A stretch of 64,000 nt of DNA from Vibrio jasicida CAIM 1864 = LMG 25398 (GCF_000400365.1 NZ_BAOG01000036.1:62001-126000), one strand, 5' to 3'; shown: positions 16,652 through 25,861, counted from the first letter of the stretch. Notes: generated by a model from the letters alone, not told the origin. Program-made: numbers and translations.

Positions 16652-17937
16652 TGAAACGAATTTATCTGGAAAGTTTTTTAGGTCTGATCATTCTTTTCGT
16701 TGCCAGTTTGGTTGGATATGAAGTCATTGTTTATCAACTAAATACGGACTATGACTACTTACTTGAAGAACACGAGGCACAAGCTTTCCATGAATTGATC
16801 TACCCTATTTACCAAGATAAAGGGGAAGATTACACCATTCAGCAACTAGAGAAGTTTGCGACATCAAGCCACATGTTGTTGATAGCGCAAGAGATGACGA
16901 GCCTCCCTCCTGAAGTTGAGAAAGTTTTTGATGAAGATCCTTTCGTTAATACGGCCTTCGATGATGAGAGAGATTTGTGGTTTCGCTTTGAGCCTGGATC
17001 CCCAATTTTTAAACTGAGCGAAAACCCCAACAGCCCTATCATTCAAGCCATTAACTTTGATGACAACATTGTTTGGCTTTTCTTTCTAGCTGGTTTCGCG
17101 CTTTACTGTGTCTTATTGATTTGGTTCCTAAGCCGCCGTGTTCGAGCACTTGAGAAGGTCACTGTCGATTTTGCCTCTGGTGATTTTAATGCTCGAGCTG
17201 ATACGTCTAGTGCCAAATCCGTGGGTACTCTGAACAAAAGCTTTAACCATATGGCAGAGAAAGTGTCTCGCCTGATCACGACCAACAAGATGCTTACCAA
17301 TGCTGTCGCGCATGAACTACGTACACCGATTTTCCGGCTACAATGGCAAGCGGATCTCTTAGCTGACTCGACACTTAACAAACAACAAGAGAAATACATC
17401 AAGAGCATCGTAGAAGACATTGATGAAATGGAAAATATGGTCGAAGAACTGCTCTACTATGCAAAAATGGAGCGACCAAATGCCGAGATTCAAACTTCCT
17501 CTGTCGCCTTATCAAGCTTTGCTAAATCGTTTTTACCCAAGTGGCAACGTGACACCCAACTTTCAATCTCGATTGACGACACAAGTTCTCAGCAGACGGT
17601 CATTGATGCTGACCCGAAACTGCTTAAACGTGCCTTAGATAACCTACTTCGCAATGCAATGCGTTATGCACAAAACCAAATCGTGCTAGAGATTGTAGAG
17701 ACGCCTGAGAAGTCTTGTATTCGCATACACGACGACGGCTGTGGTGTCGAAGAGAAAGACTGGCCTCATTTGTTTGACGCGTTTTATAGTGCTGACAAAT
17801 CACGTAACAAGAGCACCAGTGGCTTCGGTTTGGGGCTTGCCATCGTCAAACAGATCGTTGAATTGCAGAACGGCGAAGTCTATGTCTCACACAGCCCGTA
17901 CGGCGGTGCGTGTTTTACAATCTGCTTTCCCAAATAA
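16651..17937 (+). CDS. sensor histidine kinase, RstB-like
   Basis: 428 residues from the ATG overlapping the regulator stop. Two membrane helices (about 7-28 and 139-160) bracket a periplasmic sensor segment of about 110 residues rich in acidic residues. HAMP follows, then the H-box AVAHELRTPIFRLQW, N-box NLLRNAMRYA, and G-boxes DDGCGVEEKDW and FGLGLAIV. It autophosphorylates on His and passes phosphate to the adjacent regulator. The acidic periplasmic face would suit sensing of cations or cationic peptides (inference). Confidence 0.92.
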   Translation: MKRIYLESFLGLIILFVASLVGYEVIVYQLNTDYDYLLEEHEAQAFHELIYPIYQDKGEDYTIQQLEKFATSSHMLLIAQEMTSLPPEVEKVFDEDPFVNTAFDDERDLWFRFEPGSPIFKLSENPNSPIIQAINFDDNIVWLFFLAGFALYCVLLIWFLSRRVRALEKVTVDFASGDFNARADTSSAKSVGTLNKSFNHMAEKVSRLITTNKMLTNAVAHELRTPIFRLQWQADLLADSTLNKQQEKYIKSIVEDIDEMENMVEELLYYAKMERPNAEIQTSSVALSSFAKSFLPKWQRDTQLSISIDDTSSQQTVIDADPKLLKRALDNLLRNAMRYAQNQIVLEIVETPEKSCIRIHDDGCGVEEKDWPHLFDAFYSADKSRNKSTSGFGLGLAIVKQIVELQNGEVYVSHSPYGGACFTICFPK

Positions 17938-18070
17938 ACTCATAAACTTATCAATACTCCCTTAAACGCCATTACAAAAGGCGACACTTCAATACAATTG
18001 GCCGACAGAGCACCACAATAAAACAGTGTACATTTAATCCATAAATTCACAGCAATAATGGATCAACGCA

Positions 18071-18463
18071 ATGTATAAACCTCTTCTTCTCGTCACCCTT
18101 TCTTCCACACTTGCTGCTTGTGCTTACAACCAAGAACCTGTTGTCGATATGACCAATGTTGACCAAGCCCAATACGAACAAGATTTTACTTACTGCCAAG
18201 GTTACGCAGAAAAAGTAGATAAAGGTGAAGCCGCTAAAACGGAAGCACAAAATGGAGCCGTTACTGGAGCATTGGTCGGTGCCGTTGCTGGCGCATTAGA
18301 AGATGGCATTGGCGGGGCTGCTGTGGGTGCGGTTGCGGGCACAGCTGTCGGAGCAGGCGCCGGTGCTGTTGGTGGTGCTAGTGATTCAACCAAAACTCAA
18401 GCATTGGTTCTTCGTAAATGCCTAGCGAACAAAGGCTACACAGTATACGACCTTGAATCATAA
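18071..18463 (+). CDS. glycine-zipper lipoprotein
   Basis: 130 residues with a clear lipobox (LAAC, Cys about residue 17). The middle is a glycine-zipper with repeated GAxxGA-type steps (GALVGAVAGA, GIGGAAVGAVAG, GAGAGAVGGA), a fold that packs into or under membranes. Two Cys (YCQGY and RKCLAN) flank the zipper and may pair. Glycine-zipper lipoproteins are common in Vibrio envelopes; the exact function is unknown. It lies between a two-component system and dgkA-eptA. Confidence 0.82.
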   Translation: MYKPLLLVTLSSTLAACAYNQEPVVDMTNVDQAQYEQDFTYCQGYAEKVDKGEAAKTEAQNGAVTGALVGAVAGALEDGIGGAAVGAVAGTAVGAGAGAVGGASDSTKTQALVLRKCLANKGYTVYDLES

Positions 18464-18633
18464 AGTATAAATTCTCATCAATTGCATAAATAATTGAGTT
18501 TATAGCTGTGAATTTCACAAATGTTTCACGATCACTATTCTACTCTCCAACCGTAATTAGATGCCTTTTCTTTAAGGGGCTTGATCCCTCATTGCCCTCT
18601 CTTTTTTTGGCTTAGTCGTATAAGGCTCTCATT

Positions 18634-18990
18634 TTGAAACCAGGTAAAACAGGCATTCGCCGAATATTGGACGCAACCGGCTATTCACTTCAAGGATTGA
18701 AAGCAGCATGGACTCATGAAGCCGCTTTCAGACAGGAACTAGTACTCACTCTCGTACTTTCTATCTGCGCATTCTTGCTTCCTGTCACCACCTTAGAACG
18801 CATCATGATGATCAGCAGCCTTCTGTTGGTCGTGATTGTTGAATTGATTAATTCCGCCATCGAAGCGGTTGTCGATCGTGTCAGCGATGACTGGCATGAA
18901 CTCAGTGGAAGAGCCAAAGACATTGGCTCCGCAGCAGTTTTTGTTGCGCTTTTTCTCGCCCTTTTTGTTTGGGCGTCGATTTTACTTTAG
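18634..18990 (+). CDS. dgkA: diacylglycerol kinase (TTG start)
   Basis: 118 residues, the standard DgkA size, with three membrane helices. Signatures are AAWTHEAAFRQEL and ELINSAIEAVVDRVSDDW followed by LSGRAKDIGSAAV. It phosphorylates diacylglycerol to phosphatidic acid in the inner membrane. There is no in-frame ATG or GTG between the upstream stop (18613) and residue 1; the start is the TTG at 18634, with AAGG 8 bases before. eptA follows after 12 bases, so the kinase probably recycles the diacylglycerol that the transferase releases from phosphatidylethanolamine. Confidence 0.93.
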   Translation: MKPGKTGIRRILDATGYSLQGLKAAWTHEAAFRQELVLTLVLSICAFLLPVTTLERIMMISSLLLVVIVELINSAIEAVVDRVSDDWHELSGRAKDIGSAAVFVALFLALFVWASILL

Positions 18991-19002
18991 ACCAACCGAA
19001 GA

Positions 19003-20664
19003 ATGTCACTTATGAAGACAATTGAATCCCCAGCTAAAGGTATATCCTACATTACCTTTACGCTTTTATTAGCCTTGTATTTCGCTCTAGTCGTCAATAT
19101 CCCTATCTACAAAGAGTTGGTTCATATCTTTGCGGATCTCGACCAGGTTAAGATCGGTTTCATCATTACGATTCCAATCTTCTTCTTTGCTGCGCTGAAC
19201 TTCTTATTTAACCTGTTCAGTTGGCCCTGGATCGGCAAGCCATTCTTCATTTTCCTGCTTATCACGTCGGGCATGGTGAGTTACGCAAGCTACAACTACG
19301 GCACCTTGTTTGACACAGACATGATCACCAACATCGTTGAGACAGATACCAGTGAAGCCAGCTCTTACCTGAGTACCTATTCGGTCATTTGGACTGTCAT
19401 CATGGGTGTCATCCCCGCTTTACTTGTTTTCAAACTGAAGTTCAAACCACTCAAAGATCAATGGCTTCGCTTTGCGCTAACCAAAATAGTATCTATGCTG
19501 GCATCGCTGGTTGTTATCGCAATCATCGCAGGGCTTTATTATCAAGACTATGCGTCGGTTGGTCGCAACAATAGTTACCTAAAAAAAGTCATCATCCCGA
19601 CTCAATACGTGTACGCGATCTCTAGCTATGTAAAAGAAAACTACTTAACGACGCCAGAGCCCTATCGTGAGATTGGCACGGATGCGAAACAATCCCACCT
19701 TGCACTAGAGCAAGCAAAAGAGAAGCCGACGCTGCTTGTCTTTGTATTAGGTGAAACGGCACGAACTCAGAATTATCAAATCAACGGCTATGAACGACAG
19801 ACCAACCCATACACCAGTAAGTTGGACGTTATCTCGTTCCAAGACGTTTCTTCCTGTGGTACCGCAACGGCGGTCTCTGTGCCTTGTATGTTCTCTCAAT
19901 TACCACGCCACGACTTTGATCGCAGTAAAGCTGACAACCAAGATAACGCATTGGACATCATGCAGCGCGCTGGCATTGATTTGATGTGGAAAGACAACGA
20001 CGGCGGCGACAAGGGTGTTGCTCATAAGATCAATAAGATGGATGTCGCACGCGGCAAACAAAACACGCTTTGCAACGGTAATACCTGCTACGACATGGCG
20101 CTGCTAGACAATTTGGACGACCAAATCGCGAGCATGAAAGGTAACCGAGTTGTTGCACTTCACCTGATTGGCAGCCATGGTCCGACTTATTTCCAGCGCT
20201 ACCCGAAAGACAAAGCGTTTTTCCAACCAGACTGCCCTCGTGCAGATATTGAAAACTGCAGTGTGGAGCAAATTGTTAACTCTTATGACAACACGATCCG
20301 CTACACAGACTTCGTGTTGGATCAAACCATTGCGAAACTGAAAACGTTGGAAGATAAATACAACACGGCGATGATCTACGTCTCTGATCACGGCGAGTCT
20401 CTAGGCGAAAACGGGTTGTTCTTACATGGTATGCCTTATGGTTTAGCACCGGATTTCCAAAAGCGTGTTCCTATGATGCTTTGGATGTCACCAGGCTTTA
20501 AACAAGCCAAACATGTCAACACCGATTGCTTGGAACAAGAAGCGCAGCAAACCGCAACGCACTCACACGATAATGTCTTCCACTCGTTGTTGGGCATTAT
20601 GGATGTAGAAACCAATGCATACGACGGCGCCTTAGATATCTTTAAGACTTGCAGAACATCTTAG
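19003..20664 (+). CDS. eptA: lipid A phosphoethanolamine transferase, EptA family
   Basis: 553 residues. Five N-terminal membrane helices (about 1-190) lead to a periplasmic sulfatase-fold domain. The nucleophile Thr is in VLGETARTQNYQ, with zinc ligands and the family block CGTATAVSVPCMFS, then LHLIGSHGPTYFQRYP and YVSDHGESLGENGLFLHG. Several Cys pairs in the catalytic domain match the disulfides of EptA/MCR. It transfers phosphoethanolamine from phosphatidylethanolamine to lipid A, lowering negative charge and sensitivity to cationic peptides. An alternative start is the ATG at 19012. Coupled to dgkA. Confidence 0.93.
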   Translation: MSLMKTIESPAKGISYITFTLLLALYFALVVNIPIYKELVHIFADLDQVKIGFIITIPIFFFAALNFLFNLFSWPWIGKPFFIFLLITSGMVSYASYNYGTLFDTDMITNIVETDTSEASSYLSTYSVIWTVIMGVIPALLVFKLKFKPLKDQWLRFALTKIVSMLASLVVIAIIAGLYYQDYASVGRNNSYLKKVIIPTQYVYAISSYVKENYLTTPEPYREIGTDAKQSHLALEQAKEKPTLLVFVLGETARTQNYQINGYERQTNPYTSKLDVISFQDVSSCGTATAVSVPCMFSQLPRHDFDRSKADNQDNALDIMQRAGIDLMWKDNDGGDKGVAHKINKMDVARGKQNTLCNGNTCYDMALLDNLDDQIASMKGNRVVALHLIGSHGPTYFQRYPKDKAFFQPDCPRADIENCSVEQIVNSYDNTIRYTDFVLDQTIAKLKTLEDKYNTAMIYVSDHGESLGENGLFLHGMPYGLAPDFQKRVPMMLWMSPGFKQAKHVNTDCLEQEAQQTATHSHDNVFHSLLGIMDVETNAYDGALDIFKTCRTS

Positions 20665-20680
20665 TCGAAAACAAATACCT

Positions 20681-20717
20681 AAAAGCCTGACACATTAACG
20701 TGAGTCAGGCTTTTTTA
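20681..20717 (+). terminator. terminator after eptA
   Basis: Hairpin AAAGCCTGAC / GTCAGGCTTT with a 10-base loop and a following T-run. Confidence 0.85.
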
Positions 20718-20791
20718 TGGCATTTCACTCCCAAAAATCATTCTTGTTCCAGTTATAATATTGGTCTTGCTAACAAACAAAGTAGAACCAG

Positions 20792-21724
20792 ATGAAAATT
20801 GGCATCATTGGCTTGGGCGACATTGCTCAAAAAGCTTACCTTCCTGTTATCACTCAAATTCCCAATGTTGAGTTGGTATTTTGTACCCGCAATGCAAACG
20901 TACTCAGCGCGCTCGCTCAACAGTATCGAATCGCAGAAACCTGCCAAGACTATCAACAACTGGTTGGTATGGGCGTAGATGCGGTCATGATTCACGCCGC
21001 TACTAGCGTTCACCCTCAAATAGCGTCTTTCTTTTTAGAGCAAGGCATCCCGACATTCGTTGATAAGCCTTTGGCAGACAGCGCTGCTGAAGTAGAAAAG
21101 CTATATGAACTGGCAGAACGCGTGAAACAGCCTCTGTATGTTGGTTTCAATCGCCGTCATATCCCGCTCTACAATCAACATATGCCGAGCATCCAGAAAG
21201 GCGAACTTTCAGGCTTGAAATCTCTGCGTTGGGAGAAGAACCGTCATCAATTACCGGGGGATATCCGTACCTTCATTTTTGATGATTTTATCCATCCTCT
21301 TGATAGCGTGAACATCACGGCCAGAGCAGATCTGAAAGACGCTTACATTACACATCAAATGGATGGTGACCAACTGGCTCGTTTAGATATCCAATGGCAG
21401 CATGGTGAGACACAACTTCATGCATCCATGAACCGCCATTTTGGAATCACCACTGAACGTGTCCAAGCGTGCTATTCAAACAAAGCAATGGAGTTTGATT
21501 CGTTTGTTGAAGGGAAACTGTGGCAAGACAATCAAGAGCAGAAGTTGAGCTTAAAAGATTGGACGCCAATGCTGACCAGTAAAGGCTTCCACTCTATGCT
21601 GTTGGATTGGTTTGAAGTCATCCAGTCAGGCAAAATCGCTTCTGAAATCGTAGCGCGTAATATCGCTAGCCACCAACTTGCCGAAGCGATTTGTCAGAAT
21701 ATTGTACAGTCAGTGCGTCGATAA
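20792..21724 (+). CDS. Gfo/Idh/MocA-family oxidoreductase
   Basis: 310 residues. The Rossmann start IGIIGLGDIAQKAYLPV is followed by the PTFVDKPLAD motif (Lys of the family's EKP/DKP signature) and VGFNRRHIPLY. These NAD(P)-dependent enzymes oxidise or reduce sugars or related compounds. The protein is slightly shorter than the common 330-390 residues. It abuts the AraC/GlxA-like gene tail to tail: its stop ends one base before the other's begins. Substrate unknown. Confidence 0.88.
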   Translation: MKIGIIGLGDIAQKAYLPVITQIPNVELVFCTRNANVLSALAQQYRIAETCQDYQQLVGMGVDAVMIHAATSVHPQIASFFLEQGIPTFVDKPLADSAAEVEKLYELAERVKQPLYVGFNRRHIPLYNQHMPSIQKGELSGLKSLRWEKNRHQLPGDIRTFIFDDFIHPLDSVNITARADLKDAYITHQMDGDQLARLDIQWQHGETQLHASMNRHFGITTERVQACYSNKAMEFDSFVEGKLWQDNQEQKLSLKDWTPMLTSKGFHSMLLDWFEVIQSGKIASEIVARNIASHQLAEAICQNIVQSVRR

Positions 21725-22648
21725 TTAAGCACTAAAACGAGCGCGGAACGCTTTGGGAGCCAATCCCATAGTTTTGATAAACACTTTGCGAAACGCGCTC
21801 GCGTCTTGATACCCAACTTGATAAGCGATGACTTCAAAAGCTAAGTTGCTCGACTCTAATAAATCACACGCCTTTTGCACACGAAGATGCTGCAGATACT
21901 GATTCAAATTCAAACCTGTCGCTTTTTGGAAACGTCTCTGAAGCGTGCGCTCAGTTAAACAACTGATCTCCGATAGAGCTTGGTTTGAAATCACATGTGA
22001 GAAATGATCGGCCATGTAGTGCTGAGCACTAAGAACGGCACTATCACCATGTTGAAAGTTAGGTGTGAATTGCTGATAAAAACGCTGCTCTCTGGCACCT
22101 GTATCGACCACCAGCATCTTTCCCAACAGACGCATCACTGCAGATGTACTTAGCTGAGAAACCAGCTCCAACCCCAAATCAAGCCAAGACATCATGCCAC
22201 CAGCGGTAATGATACTGCCCTCGTTGATAAGGATGGACTCGGGCTTAAGCGTCACGTTAGGAAACCTGTCTCGGAATAACCCTGCCAACCCCCAGTGTGT
22301 CGTGCACGCTTTGTTATTCAACAAATCAGCGTGAGCGAGAACAAACGCGCCTGCACATGCAGACGCCACAACCGCACCAGCTTTGTGCTGCTCAAACAAC
22401 CAAGACGTTAATGCCTCACTTGGCGAAAGGTAATATTGCTCCGCACCGCTTGGCGGCAGTATGACGACCGTGAACTCATCAGCTCGAATAGCCTCTTCTT
22501 TCCAATCAATGATGTCCGCATGAAAGCGGCATTTGACATCCAGCTCAATCGAAGCACGGTTTGCCATCTCAAACAGCTCCTGCAAACCATAGACTGATGC
22601 TTTTGAAGCCCCCGGATAGTTCACAATAGCAATGTTTATCTTGTTCAT
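21725..22648 (-). CDS. GlxA-like AraC-family regulator with DJ-1/PfpI domain
   Basis: 307 residues from the ATG at 22648. The N-terminal domain (about 1-170) is DJ-1/PfpI-like: KINIAIVNYPGASKASV, then the elbow VASACAGAFVLAHA with the family Cys. The C-terminal part has two AraC HTHs: ISCLTERTLQRRFQKATG and IAYQVGYQDASAFRKVF. This architecture is typical of regulators of amino acid or amine metabolism genes. A longer frame reaches 22777 but overlaps the divergent hydrolase gene start, so the shorter start is preferred; its ribosome site is weak. Confidence 0.9.
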   Translation of the reverse strand: MNKINIAIVNYPGASKASVYGLQELFEMANRASIELDVKCRFHADIIDWKEEAIRADEFTVVILPPSGAEQYYLSPSEALTSWLFEQHKAGAVVASACAGAFVLAHADLLNNKACTTHWGLAGLFRDRFPNVTLKPESILINEGSIITAGGMMSWLDLGLELVSQLSTSAVMRLLGKMLVVDTGAREQRFYQQFTPNFQHGDSAVLSAQHYMADHFSHVISNQALSEISCLTERTLQRRFQKATGLNLNQYLQHLRVQKACDLLESSNLAFEVIAYQVGYQDASAFRKVFIKTMGLAPKAFRARFSA

Positions 22649-22768
22649 TCCAATTGTCGATTTTGGCCTATTTTTTGTCATTTTAGACACTGAGCAAGAT
22701 AAAAGAAAGCACGCATAATAGCTCACATACCAAAGCAACACATTCACTGAAAACAAAAGGAAAACACC

Positions 22769-23287
22769 ATGAGCCAAGCAGCACTTCTTGTTATCGATCT
22801 ACAAAACGACTACTTCCCTAACGGTAAATTCCCGCTATGGAATACAGAAGCAACACTAAACAACATCAAGAGCGCAATTGCTAAAGCGAATGAGAAAAAT
22901 ATTCCTGTCATTCATATTCAGCACATCGCCGACCCAGCAATGGGCATAGCGCCGTTCTTTAATGAAGGTTCTGAAGGCGCTGACATTCACCCTGAGATCT
23001 TAACGCTAGCGCCAAATGCCGATGTGGTTATCAAACACTTTGCAGACGGCTTTGAACAAACAAACCTTGAAGAAGTACTGCAAAAACATGGGGTAACAGA
23101 GCTATTAGTAACTGGCATGATGACGCAAAACTGTGTCACTCATACTGCGATTTCTAAAGCGGCAGAAAAATACGAGGTATCAATTCTTATGGACTGCTGT
23201 ACAACGGTCGATGAAATGATCCACAACATCGCACTGCACGCTGTATCAACTCGCGTCCCACTAGTAACCGCAGAACAAAAACTGTAA
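22769..23287 (+). CDS. isochorismatase-family cysteine hydrolase
   Basis: 172 residues. Catalytic triad candidates are Asp in LLVIDLQNDYF, Lys in ADVVIKHFADGF and Cys in MMTQNCVTHTA, the last preceded by the family's cis-peptide. These enzymes hydrolyse small amides or vinyl ethers such as nicotinamide, N-carbamoyl compounds or isochorismate. AAAAGGAAAA precedes the ATG. It is divergent from the GlxA-like regulator, which probably controls it. There is no siderophore locus nearby, so an amidase role is more likely than isochorismate hydrolysis. Confidence 0.9.
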   Translation: MSQAALLVIDLQNDYFPNGKFPLWNTEATLNNIKSAIAKANEKNIPVIHIQHIADPAMGIAPFFNEGSEGADIHPEILTLAPNADVVIKHFADGFEQTNLEEVLQKHGVTELLVTGMMTQNCVTHTAISKAAEKYEVSILMDCCTTVDEMIHNIALHAVSTRVPLVTAEQKL

Positions 23288-23323
23288 GCCTGCGAGCATC
23301 CACTATACTGTCTTAATTAGAAC

Positions 23324-23348
23324 GACCCGATGCGCCACTCGTCGGGTC
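23324..23348 (+). terminator. possible weak terminator
   Basis: Arms GACCCGA / TCGGGTC around a short loop after the hydrolase gene; the following T content is low, so termination may be partial. Confidence 0.4.
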
Positions 23349-23393
23349 CTGTTGGTTGGCACTGACTCTCATTAACTCTATAGGGACAGCACA

Positions 23394-24116
23394 ATGAAGT
23401 GGATGTCAGTTTTATCAATTATCACCTTATCGAGCGCACTCTCCGGCTGTGGAGGGAGCGATTCCTCAGATCCAGAGATTGCGGTAAGAGCTCTCAACTT
23501 TCAGACCGTTAACTTCGTCAACCAAAACCCGAGCGGTGTTTCAGATATCAGTGTTCAAGCCAACTATGGCAGCCTGCAAGAAGATATTTATTCCAATCTG
23601 CCACTTTATGGTGCGACAGAAACAGGCTTGCTGTTGATTCAAGAAAACGCCAGTACTTTTGATATCACGTTTGATTTGATTGAAACCAATAGCCAGCAAA
23701 CCTTAGTCAGTGAGACACGTTCAATTGCTGTCTCTAATCCTCAAGTAATCTTTGCTTTTGGTGACGCTAACACAGGATTTTATGACCTCGTCTTCCAAGA
23801 CAAGCCCGACACGAGCAGCACAACCAATACTCAAGTCTCTGTATTCGTTATGGATGCTAGCCAACTACAAGGCGGTATCAACAGTGATGTTTGGGTGGAT
23901 GGGTCCCAACGGATCTTTAATCTGAGCAAAAGAACCTTGTCGAGCCAGATCATCGTAGGTGCGAATACCGCAAATGTTCCGATTGAAATCAGAGAAACAG
24001 GCACTACAACGGTGATAGACACGTGCAGTATTTCTACCGAAACCAGAGCCATCATGGTGATATTGGATCCATTGGGCAACTGTCGAGTGCTGTCTGTTTT
24101 AGATTCTGTTTTTTAA
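23394..24116 (+). CDS. lipoprotein, DUF4397-like
   Basis: 240 residues with a lipobox LSGC (Cys at residue 19) followed by a Gly/Ser/Asp linker. The mature part is beta-rich, begins IAVRALNFQ and has repeated strand pairs of about 90 residues, which recalls DUF4397 lipoproteins. That assignment is tentative. Two Cys near the end (IDTCSIST and GNCRVL) could pair. AGGGACAG precedes the ATG. Likely outer-membrane anchored. No operon partner is evident. Confidence 0.72.
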   Translation: MKWMSVLSIITLSSALSGCGGSDSSDPEIAVRALNFQTVNFVNQNPSGVSDISVQANYGSLQEDIYSNLPLYGATETGLLLIQENASTFDITFDLIETNSQQTLVSETRSIAVSNPQVIFAFGDANTGFYDLVFQDKPDTSSTTNTQVSVFVMDASQLQGGINSDVWVDGSQRIFNLSKRTLSSQIIVGANTANVPIEIRETGTTTVIDTCSISTETRAIMVILDPLGNCRVLSVLDSVF

Positions 24117-24144
24117 GCCAATTGTTGGTATTTTGGACACTCAA

Positions 24145-24171
24145 TAAGGTATGCATAAAACGCATACCTTA
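24145..24171 (+). terminator. inverted repeat, probable terminator of the lipoprotein gene
   Basis: Exact arms TAAGGTATGC / GCATACCTTA with a 7-base loop, then a moderately T-rich tract. It covers an ATG at 24151 and so argues against that ATG as a start. Confidence 0.6.
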
Positions 24172-24288
24172 CTTCACTTTTTATCATTTGTGTCATCACA
24201 GACTTGTCTCTACACTTCGCGCTCTTTTTTCTACTTGAGCGCACAATGCATGCTTTTTTCTCAAACCATTTTCGCTCAGGTGCTGAGA

Positions 24289-24441
24289 ATGTCCGTCATG
24301 TTGGGCCTGTCGTTAATCATCGTCCATAACTCACCTAAGTTATTGGAAATATTAGCAGAGCAAGCCATCAACAGCGGTTGCCATCAAACCACTGGCGACG
24401 GCGAACACCAGGATCACTCTCATCACCACCATCATCATTAA
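24289..24441 (+). CDS. 50-residue peptide with natural polyhistidine tail
   Basis: Start chosen at 24289 because CAGGTG lies 6 bases upstream; ATG 24250 would add 13 residues. One amphipathic or membrane helix (MSVMLGLSLIIVHNSPKLL) is followed by INSGCHQTTGDGEHQDHSH and then six His in all at the end. His/Asp/Cys content suggests binding of a transition metal such as Ni, Zn or Cu (inference). The stop is 12 bases before the MFS gene, so the two are probably cotranscribed. Too short for family assignment. Confidence 0.55.
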   Translation: MSVMLGLSLIIVHNSPKLLEILAEQAINSGCHQTTGDGEHQDHSHHHHHH

Positions 24442-24453
24442 TAAGAGCAAATT

Positions 24454-25668
24454 ATGAGTATTTTCCGATTTCCAATTCTTGTTTGGCTTGGAATAGGGAT
24501 TTTGATTATCTGTCTAGGGATCAGACAATCGTTCGGCATTTTTATGATGCCAATTTCAGACCACTTCCAAACGGGCCGTGAGTTCTTTAGCTTTGCTATT
24601 GCCTTGCAAAACCTGTTGTTTGGTGTGTTCCAACCATTCGTTGGTATGGCGTCAGACCGTTGGGGCGCGAAGCGTATAATCATTTTAGGTGCCATTTCTT
24701 ACGCTTTGGGTCTTTACCTGACTTCTATCGCAGTTGAGCCAACCATGATGTATTTGTCGCTGGGTGTGCTAGTTGGCTTCGGCTTAAGCGCGACCAGTTA
24801 TGTGATCGTGCTAGGCGCAGTGTCGAAAGTGGTCCCTGCCCAACACGCAGCAAAAGCATTTGGTTTGACAACTGCTGCGGGCTCATTCGGCATGTTTGCG
24901 ATGATCCCCGGCGCACAAGCGTTATTAAGTGACTTTGGTTGGCAAGGTGCGCTTCAGGTGTTTGCCGTGTTGTGTAGCTTTATGGTGATGTTTGCGTTGT
25001 TCATGAGAACAGCAAAACCACAAGCCAACAACGCAGCAAATACTCAAGAAGATACGCAAACTCTGAAAGAAGCGTTAAAAGAAGCTTTCGCACACAAAGG
25101 TTACTGGTTGATCCACGCCGGTTTCTTCGTGTGTGGCTTCCATGTCATGTTTATCGCCACTCATTTACCAAGTTACTTGGCAGATAAAGATTTACCGGCT
25201 TCGACAGCAGCGATGGCACTGGCGTATGTTGGCATCTTCAACATCTTTGGCTCTTACTTCTGGGGTGTGATGGCCGATCGCTTTAACAAGCGTCACGTTA
25301 TGTCTGCTCTGTACTTAATGCGTACGGTGGTGATTGGTGCTTTTGTGACTTTACCTGTCACCGAACACACTGCAGCCATCTTTGGTGGTGCTATCGGCTT
25401 CTGTTGGTTAGGCACGGTGCCACTGACTTCCGGCTTAGTACGCCAGATTTTTGGTGCTCGTTACCTTTCAACCTTGTACGGCTTAGTATTCTTCACTCAC
25501 CAAGTAGGCAGCTTCTTGGGGGCTTGGGTTGGTGGTCGCATTTACGATTACTACGGCTCTTACGATCCAATCTGGTGGTCAACGGTTGTGTTGGCATTTA
25601 TCGCGGCTCTTATTCACCTGCCGATCAATGACAAACCGGTACCACGTTTGAACTTGGCAACCGCGTAA
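24454..25668 (+). CDS. MFS transporter
   Basis: 404 residues with about 12 hydrophobic helices. The MFS loop motif appears as GMASDRWGAKRII after helix 2, with a second copy GVMADRFNKRHV after helix 8. The hydrophilic central loop carries KPQANNAANTQEDTQ. General appearance fits the monocarboxylate/oxalate-formate-like branch (GIRQSFGIFMMPIS start). Substrate is unknown. The adjoining His-tailed peptide raises a possible metal link, but MFS proteins of this type usually move organic acids. Confidence 0.9.
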   Translation: MSIFRFPILVWLGIGILIICLGIRQSFGIFMMPISDHFQTGREFFSFAIALQNLLFGVFQPFVGMASDRWGAKRIIILGAISYALGLYLTSIAVEPTMMYLSLGVLVGFGLSATSYVIVLGAVSKVVPAQHAAKAFGLTTAAGSFGMFAMIPGAQALLSDFGWQGALQVFAVLCSFMVMFALFMRTAKPQANNAANTQEDTQTLKEALKEAFAHKGYWLIHAGFFVCGFHVMFIATHLPSYLADKDLPASTAAMALAYVGIFNIFGSYFWGVMADRFNKRHVMSALYLMRTVVIGAFVTLPVTEHTAAIFGGAIGFCWLGTVPLTSGLVRQIFGARYLSTLYGLVFFTHQVGSFLGAWVGGRIYDYYGSYDPIWWSTVVLAFIAALIHLPINDKPVPRLNLATA

Positions 25669-25674
25669 TCTAAG

Positions 25675-25713
25675 AAGGCTCTTAACGTTATAGCTAGGAG
25701 CCTTTTCTCTTTT
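25675..25713 (+). terminator. terminator after MFS gene
   Basis: Arms AAGGCTC / GAGCCTT with a 16-base loop, then TTCTCTTTTCT. Confidence 0.65.
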
Positions 25714-25861
25714 CTCCCCGCAACATGCTTTCTGTTTTCCCTCAATCGAATAGGCATTCTCATCAATGATTGCTTATTTAAGATAAAGTGCGTCCATTCA
25801 TCCTCTGTTAAGATTCGTGTGACATACTTAACACAACGCTATAAATCAAAAAGGGTTTTAA

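Noticed and set aside
22649-22777. N-terminal extension of the GlxA-like regulator to 22777
   Set aside because: It would overlap the divergent hydrolase start and adds an unrelated hydrophobic segment before the DJ-1 domain.
24151-24288. Longer start for the His-tailed peptide at 24151
   Set aside because: That ATG lies inside the inverted repeat that probably ends the previous transcript and has no ribosome site.
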